Shown piece by piece: positions 8,974 to 17,608 of a DNA stretch of 64,000 bases. Made by a program: the position numbers and the translations under genes. A model generated the notes under the pieces. The model did no database searches. It was not told where the DNA came from and saw only the letters and a list, made by a program, of their open reading frames with translations. The stretch's first letter is position 1; every line of letters begins with the position of its first letter. The stretch comes from Clostridiales bacterium (GTDB taxonomy: Bacteria > Bacillota > Clostridia > Lachnospirales > Lachnospiraceae): contig JAQXKO010000021.1 in NCBI GenBank assembly GCA_029010495.1, forward strand, positions 1 through 64,000. Direction: 5' to 3'.

Positions 8974-9076
8974 AGTAAATATCCTTCTTTCTTTTATATT
9001 TCATCCACCTGTTTTGCCTTAATAAAACCCAAAAGGGCGCACTTATGGCATAGTAAGATAGACTATATTCGATACA

Positions 9077-9105
9077 ATTATATAGGAACAACAGTCAATT
9101 ATCAA
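9077..9105 (-). promoter_or_regulatory. Sigma-A promoter of the dehydrogenase-fumC-hdr operon
   Basis: On the minus strand TTGATA (9100-9105), a 17-bp spacer and TATAAT (9077-9082). Transcription would start near 9070, giving a leader of about 97 nt before the ATG at 8973. It is the only strong minus-strand promoter in the 394-bp divergent region. Confidence 0.7.
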
Positions 9106-9173
9106 GTAAAATTTACAATTTTTTTGGTCAAATCACATTTTTTTCATTTGTAAAAAAAAACGTAAAAAAATTG

Positions 9174-9202
9174 TTGATTTTTGCGAATTGTTTTGATATA
9201 GT
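9174..9202 (+). promoter_or_regulatory. Promoter candidate for nfnAB-gdhA
   Basis: TTGATT (9174-9179), 17-bp spacer, TATAGT (9197-9202) on the plus strand, about 160 bp upstream of nfnA. The rest of the divergent region 8974-9367 is AT-rich. I looked for a Rex-type inverted repeat (TTGTTAA-TTAACAA) and found none that was convincing. Confidence 0.5.
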
Positions 9203-9367
9203 AAGGTACAGATTGTATACATGTATTCCGTAATACCGATTTTCACGTATAACAAATTTATTTTGTCATTAATTTTTTTAATTAATTATAGAAGATTTTC
9301 AATTTATATGATAGAATGATTTTATGATTTTCTAATTAAGGAAAATAAAAATCAAAGGAGAATTTAT

Positions 9368-10255
9368 ATGTTTAAGATTTTACAGGCAAAAACTCTTGCA
9401 ACCAATATCTTCCTTATGGATATTGAAGCTCCGAGAGTTGCAAAATCATGTCTTCCGGGACAGTTTGTTATCGTTCGTTCCCACGACGATGCCGAGAGAA
9501 TTCCTCTCACAATCTGCGATTATGACAGGGAAAAGGGTTCTGTTACCATTGTTGTTCAGATTATCGGCGCCGGTTCATATCGTCTTTCGCAGTTAAAAAC
9601 AGGTGATTATTTACAGGACTTTGTAGGTCCTCTCGGAAAGCCTTCCGAATTTACCCGCGAGCCTGTTGAAGAATTAAAGAAAAAGAAAATCGTATTTGTT
9701 GCCGGCGGTCTCGGTACCGCTCCTGTATACCCACAGGCAAAATGGTTACATGAGCATGGTGTTGAGTGTGACGTCATTATCGGTGCAAAGACAAAAGATC
9801 TTGTAATCCTTGAGGATGAAATGAGTGCTGTCAGCAATCTCTACATCACTACTGACGACGGTTCATACGGCCGTTCGGGAATGGTTACTGCCACTCTTGA
9901 AGATCTCGTTACCAAAGAAGGAAAGTCATACGACGTATGTGTTTCCATCGGTCCGATGATTATGATGAAATTCGTATGCTTATTAACAAAAAAGCTCGGA
10001 ATTCCTACAATTGTCTCCATGAATCCTGTAATGGTAGACGGTACGGGTATGTGCGGCGGCTGTCGTCTTGTTGTAGGAGACGAGGTTAAATTTGCCTGTG
10101 TAGACGGTCCTGAATTTGACGGTCATCTTGTTGACTTTGACCAGGCTATGAGAAGAAGTGCCATGTATCGTACTGTTGAAGGACGTAAGTATCTTGAAGA
10201 AAAAGAAGGCACAACACATCATGGCGGTTGCGGCAATTGCGGAGGTGACAAATAA
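9368..10255 (+). CDS. nfnA: NADH-dependent ferredoxin:NADP+ oxidoreductase, subunit A
   Basis: A 295-residue FAD/NAD-binding protein of the dihydroorotate dehydrogenase electron-transfer subunit type. It has an FAD barrel (PGQFVIVRS, then IPLTICDYD), a nucleotide domain with FVAGGLGTAPVYPQAK, and the C-terminal 2Fe-2S loop GMCGGCRLVVGDEVKFACVDG. Followed directly by the NfnB-like gene (one-base overlap), it forms the bifurcating NfnAB transhydrogenase, which makes NADPH from NADH and reduced ferredoxin. The C-terminal tail is unusual for its HHGGCGNCGGDK ending. An AAAGGAG ribosome binding site precedes the ATG. Confidence 0.9.
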   Translation: MFKILQAKTLATNIFLMDIEAPRVAKSCLPGQFVIVRSHDDAERIPLTICDYDREKGSVTIVVQIIGAGSYRLSQLKTGDYLQDFVGPLGKPSEFTREPVEELKKKKIVFVAGGLGTAPVYPQAKWLHEHGVECDVIIGAKTKDLVILEDEMSAVSNLYITTDDGSYGRSGMVTATLEDLVTKEGKSYDVCVSIGPMIMMKFVCLLTKKLGIPTIVSMNPVMVDGTGMCGGCRLVVGDEVKFACVDGPEFDGHLVDFDQAMRRSAMYRTVEGRKYLEEKEGTTHHGGCGNCGGDK

Positions 10256-11640
10256 TGAACGTATTAAATAAAGTACCTGTTCGTGAACAGGATCCGTTGG
10301 TTCGCGCAACCAACTTTTCAGAGGTATGCTATGGTTACAATGACGAAGAAGCAATGGCCGAGGCTGCAAGATGCCTGAATTGCAAAAATGCAAAATGTAT
10401 TTCCGGCTGCCCTGTACAGATTAATATTCCTGCCTTCATCAACGAAGTCAAAAACGGTGATTTTTCGAAGGCATATGAAATACTTTCAGAATCTACTGCC
10501 CTTCCTGCAGTATGCGGACGTGTCTGCCCTCAGGAAACACAATGCGAAGGCATGTGTATAAGAGGAATCAAGGGCGAAGCTGTTGCAATCGGCAAGCTTG
10601 AGCGTTTCGTAGCCGACTGGGCAAGAGAAAATGGCATTAAGCCTGTTGCTCCAAAGAAAAATAACGGCAGAAAGGTTGCCGTCATCGGTTCAGGTCCTGC
10701 AGGACTTACATGTGCCGGCGATCTTGCTAAGGCAGGCTATGATGTTACTATTTTCGAGGCTTTACACAAAGCCGGAGGCGTACTGGTATACGGCATTCCC
10801 GAATTTCGTCTTCCAAAGGATGATGTAGTTGAGAAGGAAATCGAAAATGTCAGGGCATTAGGTGTTAAAATCGAAACAGACGTTGTTATCGGTATGTCTA
10901 CCACAATTGATGAGCTTATGGAGGAAGAAGGCTTTGAGGCTGTATTCATCGGCTCAGGTGCAGGTCTTCCTAAATTTATGGGAATCCCGGGTGAACAGGC
11001 TCTCGGTGTATTCTCTGCCAACGAATATCTTACTCGTTCCAACCTTATGAAAGCTTATAACGAAGACTCTTCAACACCTATTTTCAGAGGTAAAAAGGTT
11101 GCTGTTGTCGGTGGCGGAAACGTTGCGATGGATGCAGCAAGAACTGCTCTTCGTCTCGGCGCTGAGGTTCATATTGTATACAGACGTTCCGAAGCAGAGC
11201 TTCCTGCAAGAGTTGAAGAAGTTCATCATGCCAAAGAAGAAGGCATCATATTTGATCTTCTTACAAATCCTGTTGAAATCCTTGAGGATGAAAAAGGCTT
11301 TGTATGCGGTATTAAATGTGTAAAGATGGAGCTTGGCGAACCCGATGCATCAGGAAGACGCCGTCCGGTAGCAGTTGAAGGTTCTGAGTTTATAATTGAC
11401 GTTGATACAGTTATCATGTCACTCGGTACATCTCCTAACCCACTTATTTCATCTACTACAAAGGGACTTGATATTAATAAGCATAAATGTATCATTGCTG
11501 CAGAGGAAACAGGTGCAACTTCCAAAGAAGGTGTATTTGCAGGCGGCGACGCTGTTACCGGTGCTGCAACAGTAATCCTTGCAATGGGTGCCGGAAAAAC
11601 TGCTGCCAAGAGTATTGATGAATATCTTAAGAACAAATAA
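10255..11640 (+). CDS. nfnB: NADH-dependent ferredoxin:NADP+ oxidoreductase, subunit B (glutamate synthase small subunit-like)
   Basis: A 461-residue protein of the GltD family. N-terminal iron-sulfur cysteines are in CLNCKNAKCISGCPVQI and CGRVCPQETQCEGMC, followed by the FAD motif VIGSGPAGLTCAGDLAKAGY and the NADPH motif VVGGGNVAMDAARTALRLGA. NfnB holds the bifurcating FAD and the NADP site. Such proteins are often annotated as the NADPH glutamate synthase small subunit; the adjacent nfnA and absence of a large GltB subunit favour NfnB. Its position before glutamate dehydrogenase fits a role in supplying NADPH for glutamate synthesis. Confidence 0.9.
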   Translation: MNVLNKVPVREQDPLVRATNFSEVCYGYNDEEAMAEAARCLNCKNAKCISGCPVQINIPAFINEVKNGDFSKAYEILSESTALPAVCGRVCPQETQCEGMCIRGIKGEAVAIGKLERFVADWARENGIKPVAPKKNNGRKVAVIGSGPAGLTCAGDLAKAGYDVTIFEALHKAGGVLVYGIPEFRLPKDDVVEKEIENVRALGVKIETDVVIGMSTTIDELMEEEGFEAVFIGSGAGLPKFMGIPGEQALGVFSANEYLTRSNLMKAYNEDSSTPIFRGKKVAVVGGGNVAMDAARTALRLGAEVHIVYRRSEAELPARVEEVHHAKEEGIIFDLLTNPVEILEDEKGFVCGIKCVKMELGEPDASGRRRPVAVEGSEFIIDVDTVIMSLGTSPNPLISSTTKGLDINKHKCIIAAEETGATSKEGVFAGGDAVTGAATVILAMGAGKTAAKSIDEYLKNK

Positions 11641-11730
11641 TACTCTTCCACTATTTTGATTGTTTAGGCACAGCCATGGGACTATGCCTGCAATATAAAT
11701 ATTATATTTATCCAACGGAGGTAAAAAGAA

Positions 11731-13086
11731 ATGTCATATGTTGATGAAGTGTTAGAGCTTGTCAAAGAAAAAAATGCAAGCGAGCCATTATTTATTCAGG
11801 CTGTAACTGAGGTATTTGAATCATTAAAGCCGGTAATAGAGGCTAATGAAGCTCTTTACAGAAGAGAAGCAATTCTCGAAAGGATTGTTGAACCTGAGCG
11901 TCAGATCAAGTTCCGTGTACCATGGGTAGACGATAATGGTCAGGTAAGAGTTAATACAGGTTACCGTGTACAGTTCAACTCAGCAATCGGACCTTACAAG
12001 GGCGGTCTTCGTCTTGACAAGAGCGTAACACTCGGTATGCTTAAATTCCTCGGTTTTGAGCAGGTATTTAAGAACGCACTTACTACTCTCCCTATGGGTG
12101 GCGGTAAAGGTGGCTGCGATTTCGATCCTAAGGGAAAGAGCGATCGCGAAATCATGGCTTTCTGCCAGAGCTTTATGACAGAACTTTCAAAGCACATCGG
12201 CGCTGATACAGACGTTCCTGCAGGTGACCTTGGTACAGGCGCACGCGAAATCGGTTATATGTTTGGTCAGTACAAGAGATTAAGAAACGTATATGAAGGT
12301 GTTCTTACAGGTAAGGGACTTACATTCGGCGGTTCTCTTGCAAGAACAGAAGCTACAGGCTACGGTCTCCTTTACTTTACAAAGGAAATGCTTACAGCTA
12401 ACGGAATTGACATTGCCGGCAAGACATGTTCGGTTTCGGGTTCCGGTAACGTAGCAATCTATGCTATTCAGAAGGCTACTCAGATGGGTGCTAAGGTATT
12501 AACATGTTCAGATCGTAAGGGTTGGATTTATGATGAGGAAGGTGTTGACTACAAGATTCTTAAGGAAATCAAGGAAGTTAAGAGAACAAGCCTCGCTGAA
12601 TACGTAAATTACAGACCTAACGCAAAGTATACAGCTAAGGCTGAAGGCGACAACATGGATCATGGTGTATGGACTGTTAAGGCTGATATCGCTCTTCCAT
12701 GCGGACGTGAAAATACTATCGATCTTGAGGATGCAAAGAATCTTGTTGCAAACGGTGTAATTGCCGTAGCAGAAGGTGCTAACATGCCTACAAACCTTGA
12801 GGCAACAAAGTACTTCCAGGAAAACAAGGTGCTCTTCGCTCCGGGTAAGGCTTCAAATGCCGGCGGTGTTGCAACATCAGGTCTTGAGATGAGCCAGAAC
12901 TCAGAAAGACTTTCATGGTCATTTGAAGAGGTTGATGAAAAGCTTAAGGGCATTATGATTTCAATCTTTAAGTCTGTCGATGAGGCTTCAAAGAAGTATG
13001 GTATGGAAGGCAACTATGTTGCAGGTGCAAATATTGCCGGCTTCGAGAAGGTTGTAAACGCAATGCTTGCTCAGGGTATCGTATAA
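11731..13086 (+). CDS. gdhA: NADP-specific glutamate dehydrogenase
   Basis: A 451-residue hexameric-type glutamate dehydrogenase. PMGGGKGGCDFDPKGKSD contains the catalytic lysine region, and the Rossmann motif is SGSGNVAIYAIQKA. The length and the sequence DRKGWIYDEEGVD after the dinucleotide fold point to the NADP-type (GdhA) enzyme. It aminates 2-oxoglutarate with ammonium. It lies 90 bp after nfnB, with a GGAGG ribosome binding site, and is followed by a clear terminator, so nfnA-nfnB-gdhA is likely a transcription unit, possibly with an extra start before gdhA. Confidence 0.95.
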   Translation: MSYVDEVLELVKEKNASEPLFIQAVTEVFESLKPVIEANEALYRREAILERIVEPERQIKFRVPWVDDNGQVRVNTGYRVQFNSAIGPYKGGLRLDKSVTLGMLKFLGFEQVFKNALTTLPMGGGKGGCDFDPKGKSDREIMAFCQSFMTELSKHIGADTDVPAGDLGTGAREIGYMFGQYKRLRNVYEGVLTGKGLTFGGSLARTEATGYGLLYFTKEMLTANGIDIAGKTCSVSGSGNVAIYAIQKATQMGAKVLTCSDRKGWIYDEEGVDYKILKEIKEVKRTSLAEYVNYRPNAKYTAKAEGDNMDHGVWTVKADIALPCGRENTIDLEDAKNLVANGVIAVAEGANMPTNLEATKYFQENKVLFAPGKASNAGGVATSGLEMSQNSERLSWSFEEVDEKLKGIMISIFKSVDEASKKYGMEGNYVAGANIAGFEKVVNAMLAQGIV

Positions 13087-13107
13087 TATCCGTATATAAC
13101 ATTTTCA

Positions 13108-13139
13108 GGGTATGTCTTTATATGACATACCCTTTTTTT
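13108..13139 (+). terminator. Rho-independent terminator after gdhA
   Basis: Stem GGGTATGTC (13108-13116) with GACATACCC (13124-13132), 7-nt loop, then seven T. Confidence 0.9.
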
Positions 13140-13248
13140 GTACATAAAAAATTCACAAAACTAAACAATTTTTAATAAATAACTACTTTATACGGAAGAG
13201 TAATTATGATAAAATATTTTTTATGATTACATATACGGAGGTTTAATA

Positions 13249-16200
13249 ATGCTAAAATTAACCGATATAGTCAAGAATTATCTTGCCGGTGAAAATGAAG
13301 TTCACGCATTACAGGGTATAAATATCTCTTTCAGGGAACAGGAATTTGTATCTGTATTAGGTCCGTCCGGTTGCGGTAAAACAACCCTGCTTAACATAAT
13401 CGGCGGACTGGATCATTATACAAGCGGTGATCTTGTTATCAATGGAATTTCGACTAAAGATTATTCAGACAAGGATTGGGATATATACAGAAACCATACA
13501 ATCGGCTTTGTATTTCAGAATTACAATCTGATACCGCATCAGACAGTATTATCGAATGTCGAGCTTGCACTTACTCTTTCAGGTGTATCAAAGGACGAGC
13601 GCAGAAAACGTGCTATAGAGGTTCTCGAGAAAGTCGGACTCGGTGATCAGATATACAAAAAGCCAAATCAGATGTCAGGTGGTCTGATGCAGAGAGTAGC
13701 AATTGCCCGTGCCCTTGTAAACAACCCTGACATTTTACTTGCTGATGAGCCGACGGGTGCACTTGATACCGAAACAAGCGTCCAGATAATGGAGCTGTTA
13801 AAGGAGGTTGCACAGGATAAGCTTGTAATAATGGTTACACACAACCCTGAGCTTGCCAATCAATATTCATCACGTATCATTAAACTCCTCGACGGTAAAG
13901 TTATAGATGATACAAATCCTGTATCTGATGAGGTAATAAATGAGAATGCTGATGATTCATTAAATAAGGCAAGAACATCAATGAGCTTCTTTACTGCTCT
14001 CTCACTTTCATTAAATAACCTTATGACCAAGAAAACACGTACCTTCCTTACTGCCTTTGCAGGCTCAATAGGTATTATCGGTATTGCACTCATTCTTTCT
14101 TTATCAAACGGTATTCATGAATATATTGCTCAGGTAGAGGAAGATACCCTGTCATCATATCCGATAGTTATCGAGAAGGAACAGGTCGATATGTCAAGCA
14201 TTATGGAAACCATAATGGATGCACAGAAAAAGCCCGACCACGAGCTTGATAAGATTTATTCAAGAAATGTTGTTGCGCAGGCCTTTAAAACAATGATTGC
14301 AGAGTCTAAGGAAAACAATCTCGAAGGCTTTAAGCAGTATCTTGATACTTCAGAAGAAATCAAAAATTGTACGAATGCCATAAGATATTCATATAATGTT
14401 AAACCTAATATTTATCTGGACAACCACGACAAAATACTTCAGGTTAACCCTTTTGATATCTCCGGTTCAGGTATGTCCTTGGGTAATAGCGGAATGGTAC
14501 AGATGCAGAATCAGATGATGCAGGATACCTGGGTTGAAATGATTGATAATCAGAAGCTTTTAGAATCACAATACGAAATAGTAGCCGGAAAATGGCCGCA
14601 GGGATCAAACGAATGTGTACTGGTTGTTGACCAATACAATCAGATTTACGATATGACACTTTATGCACTCGGTCTTAAGGATTCAAAAACCTTATATGAA
14701 ATGTTCTTTGCTGCAATGGGTAATCTCGGAAATAATAACATAGCCGACAGCATTGATGACGAAGACACATCATATACATATGAAGATATTATCGGTTTAT
14801 CATATAAGCTTGTCATCCCTTCAGATAAATATGTATATGATGAGGCTTCCGGAACATATATCGATAACTCAGGTAATGCTGCATTTATGAAGGATGTGAT
14901 TGATAAATCATATAACGTAAACCTTGTAGGTATCATCAGAATCAAGCCTGATGCCGTCAGCGCCACAATTCAGCCGGGAAGTATTGCATACACGAGCGAG
15001 CTTACTAAATATTATATCGAAGAAATTCAAAAGTCTGAGCTTGTTAAAAAACAGCTTTCTGATGAAAATGTTGACGTATTTACAGGTCTTCCTTTTAAGC
15101 CTGCAAAAGAGCCTTCATATACTCCTGCAGAAAAAGCAAAAATGTTCAAGGAATACATTACGACACTTGATAATTCTAAAAAAGCAGAACTCTTTAAAAA
15201 GATATACGCGACTCCTTCTGCAGAAGAATTAAACAAAATAATTAAGAGCGCCATGGTTCAGTATCCTGACCGTGCTGCAAAGCAGAAATATATAATTGAG
15301 TCAACAATTTCAATGATGAATCTCATCAAAGAAGGAAAGCTTGACAGTTCACAGCTTGAAGAAAGCGGCTTTGAAGATGAAAATCTCAAACAGCTTATTA
15401 ATCTGCCGGCAGAACAGGTTACTGAAATGTTAAATCAGTCATATACACAGATACCCGATGCAGAATTCGATAAAATCTTTACGGAAATGATTTCTGCAAT
15501 GGTAACAATGCAATATCAGAACCAGGGCTCTGACAGCTTTAGCGACGTACCTGATGAAGAGCTTGGCCAAATGCTTGATATATTTATTTCATCTAAAAAA
15601 GATGAGGATATTGCTCTATTATATGATTCATATATGCCAGCCGTTTATTCCTCTTCTACGCTTGATAACAACAAAGCAGTACTTGGATTGTGCTACCTTG
15701 AGAGTCCGTCAAAAATTAGTATTTACGCCAAAAGCTTTGACGACAAGGAGCTTCTTAAGGATTTAATCGTAAAATATAATAATGATCGCGAGGAAAAGGA
15801 CAAAATTACATATACTGATTTTGTAGGACTTATGATGTCTTCAATAACAAATATTGTGGATATTATTTCATATGTTCTTATCGCCTTTGTATCAATATCA
15901 CTTATTGTATCCAGTATAATGATTGGAATTATTACATATATTTCCGTACTTGAAAGGACAAAGGAAATCGGTATTCTCCGTTCAATCGGTGCATCTAAGA
16001 AGGATATTGCTCGAGTATTTAATGCGGAAGCAATTACCATCGGATTTGTAAGCGGTTCTATCGGTATATTATTTACGGTTCTTGTAAATATTCCTATCAG
16101 TCTTATTATCAAGAAGCTGACAGATGTCGGTTCAATTGCAAGCCTTCCGATTGCAGGCGGAATCATACTTATAATCATCAGTATGTTCCTTACATTCATT

Positions 16201-16266
16201 GCAGGCTTAATTCCATCAAGAATAGCTGCAAAGAAGGATCCTGTGCTTGCACTCAGAAGCGAATAA
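13249..16266 (+). CDS. ABC transporter, fused ATPase and FtsX-type permease (MacB-like)
   Basis: A 1005-residue fusion. Residues 1-230 are a LolD/MacB-type ATPase: Walker A GPSGCGKT, signature MSGGLMQR (the usual LSGGQ has Leu in place of Gln), Walker B ILLADEPTGALD and H-loop VTHN. After a linker and a first membrane segment (TAFAGSIGIIGIALILSLS) comes an extracellular domain of about 550 residues rich in Asp, Ser and Tyr, then three C-terminal membrane segments with the FtsX-domain LERTKEIGILRSIGASKKDI. The architecture fits a mechanotransmission ABC protein moving lipid-like substrates or peptides, or sensing antibiotics. No two-component genes are adjacent. A terminator lies on each side, so it is monocistronic. 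Confidence 0.85.
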   Translation: MLKLTDIVKNYLAGENEVHALQGINISFREQEFVSVLGPSGCGKTTLLNIIGGLDHYTSGDLVINGISTKDYSDKDWDIYRNHTIGFVFQNYNLIPHQTVLSNVELALTLSGVSKDERRKRAIEVLEKVGLGDQIYKKPNQMSGGLMQRVAIARALVNNPDILLADEPTGALDTETSVQIMELLKEVAQDKLVIMVTHNPELANQYSSRIIKLLDGKVIDDTNPVSDEVINENADDSLNKARTSMSFFTALSLSLNNLMTKKTRTFLTAFAGSIGIIGIALILSLSNGIHEYIAQVEEDTLSSYPIVIEKEQVDMSSIMETIMDAQKKPDHELDKIYSRNVVAQAFKTMIAESKENNLEGFKQYLDTSEEIKNCTNAIRYSYNVKPNIYLDNHDKILQVNPFDISGSGMSLGNSGMVQMQNQMMQDTWVEMIDNQKLLESQYEIVAGKWPQGSNECVLVVDQYNQIYDMTLYALGLKDSKTLYEMFFAAMGNLGNNNIADSIDDEDTSYTYEDIIGLSYKLVIPSDKYVYDEASGTYIDNSGNAAFMKDVIDKSYNVNLVGIIRIKPDAVSATIQPGSIAYTSELTKYYIEEIQKSELVKKQLSDENVDVFTGLPFKPAKEPSYTPAEKAKMFKEYITTLDNSKKAELFKKIYATPSAEELNKIIKSAMVQYPDRAAKQKYIIESTISMMNLIKEGKLDSSQLEESGFEDENLKQLINLPAEQVTEMLNQSYTQIPDAEFDKIFTEMISAMVTMQYQNQGSDSFSDVPDEELGQMLDIFISSKKDEDIALLYDSYMPAVYSSSTLDNNKAVLGLCYLESPSKISIYAKSFDDKELLKDLIVKYNNDREEKDKITYTDFVGLMMSSITNIVDIISYVLIAFVSISLIVSSIMIGIITYISVLERTKEIGILRSIGASKKDIARVFNAEAITIGFVSGSIGILFTVLVNIPISLIIKKLTDVGSIASLPIAGGIILIIISMFLTFIAGLIPSRIAAKKDPVLALRSE

Positions 16267-16300
16267 AACATATATTTATAATCGATACAGCAACAAAAAA

Positions 16301-16327
16301 AGGAAGATTAACATCTTCCTTTTTTTA
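16301..16327. terminator. Bidirectional terminator between convergent genes
   Basis: AGGAAGAT (16301-16308), loop TAAC, ATCTTCCT (16313-16320), with a T run after it on the plus strand and an A run before it (T run on the minus strand). Serves both the ABC gene and the M20 peptidase. Confidence 0.9.
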
Positions 16328-16332
16328 TACTT

Positions 16333-17454
16333 TTATAAATTTTCAAACAGATTTACTAATGTTGTAAGCCCCGGCAACAGGCTGTCCAGTCTTGTATATT
16401 CATTTAATGTATGGTGATTTTCCGAATACGCAAGTCCAAAACAAAGTGACGGAACTCCTTTTGATAAAGGAATATTACAATCTGTGGAGCCGGGTATTAT
16501 ATTAAACTCGCTTCTGTATCCGCAATTCTCCCATACCGGATTTTTAAGTGCCTGCAAACATCTGTCAAAAAGAGCCGCTAATCTCTTCTCATTCACATTA
16601 CCCATACCCGGTCTTTCACCGATTATCTCACAGGAAATACTTACTCCTGTTTCAGTATGATTATTAAGAATCTGAATCAGCTGTTCATGCATAACTTCAA
16701 TATTCCTGAAATTTTCAGACCGTATTTCATATAACATCGAAGCATTGGATGCAATAACATTTACACCCGTACCTCCGAAAATATTACCAATATTGTATGT
16801 AGTATCAGAACCGTTCGGAATGTTCTGTCTGTATAAATCATGAACTATTTCAGCGGCGGCTGCAATTGCATTATCATTTCCAAAATCAAGATATGAATGT
16901 CCGCCCTTCGTGCTGACCTCTATTTTATATCTTCTGGAGCCTACTGCCCTGTTAATTATCGTACCATAGGACAAATCCAGCGCTATCATTTCATCAATAC
17001 GCACGCCGTAATCGCCGATAATTGATTTTACTCCGCATAAGTTACCAAGACCCTCTTCACCGACATCAGCTGCAAATATAACGCCACAGGAGGGCGAAAA
17101 TCCCATATCCGACAGAACCTTTACAGCCATCATCATGATTGCAAGATTAGCCGTATTATCTCCGGAACCCGGACAGTAAACTACTCCGTCACTAACCCTT
17201 GGAACAATATTTGTATCCGAAGAAAATACTGTATCTACATGCGCAGTAACAAGCTTTATCGGATTATATGCCTTTACATTGAAATTATAAAGAACATTTC
17301 CCTGATTATCAATTTCAAAATCATAAAGCCCGTTATCGGCATACCAGTTAGCTATAAAAGAAAGCCTTTCATCCTCATGATTTGTAGGTGACGGTATGGC
17401 ACACAATGATAAAAAAAGTTTTTCAAGTTCATTTTTATATTTATTTAGATTCAT
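16333..17454 (-). CDS. M20-family metallopeptidase
   Basis: A 373-residue zinc peptidase of the M20 clan. Metal and catalytic motifs are TAHVDTVF (first metal-binding His and the catalytic Asp), PGSGDNTANLA (bridging Asp), ADVGEEGLGN (catalytic Glu pair) and the late His in SENHHTLNEYTR. The dimerisation domain lies in the middle (GGHSYLDFGNDNAIAAAAEIV). Substrate is not predictable: PepT-like tripeptidase, dipeptidase or amidohydrolase are all possible. The start is preceded by a GAGGA ribosome binding site. No signal peptide, so cytoplasmic. Confidence 0.85.
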   Translation of the reverse strand: MNLNKYKNELEKLFLSLCAIPSPTNHEDERLSFIANWYADNGLYDFEIDNQGNVLYNFNVKAYNPIKLVTAHVDTVFSSDTNIVPRVSDGVVYCPGSGDNTANLAIMMMAVKVLSDMGFSPSCGVIFAADVGEEGLGNLCGVKSIIGDYGVRIDEMIALDLSYGTIINRAVGSRRYKIEVSTKGGHSYLDFGNDNAIAAAAEIVHDLYRQNIPNGSDTTYNIGNIFGGTGVNVIASNASMLYEIRSENFRNIEVMHEQLIQILNNHTETGVSISCEIIGERPGMGNVNEKRLAALFDRCLQALKNPVWENCGYRSEFNIIPGSTDCNIPLSKGVPSLCFGLAYSENHHTLNEYTRLDSLLPGLTTLVNLFENL

Positions 17455-17518
17455 GATAAATCCTCACAGTCAAACTTGCGAATTGCTTAGCAATCTGCCG
17501 GTAATCATACGGCTTCAT

Positions 17519-17608
17519 CAAAGCATACTAAACATGCACAAACACGCACCACGCAAGATTGTACCCACCACTTAATGGTGGTGGGTTATCCTGTCATCTT
17601 ATATATTA
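17519..17608. other. Gene-free island with a strong GC-rich hairpin
   Basis: Between the M20 peptidase and the amidase gene. It contains ACCCACCAC (17563-17571) and GTGGTGGGT (17578-17586) with a 6-nt loop, preceded by GCACCACGCAAGATTGT. No T run follows on either strand, so it is a poor terminator. The hairpin resembles the subterminal hairpins of IS200/IS605-type elements, and may be a remnant; no transposase is present. Function unknown. Confidence 0.35.

Noticed and set aside
8974-9367. Rex-type redox operator in the divergent region
   Set aside because: Several partial TTGT/ACAA matches occur in AT-rich sequence but none forms a convincing full inverted repeat.
10255-11640. Glutamate synthase small subunit (gltD)
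   Set aside because: No large subunit gene nearby and nfnA directly upstream, so NfnB is preferred.
17441-17518. A 25-codon ORF (MKPYDYRQIAKQF...) overlapping the M20 peptidase start
   Set aside because: No ribosome binding site, overlaps a well-supported start, and no family recognised.
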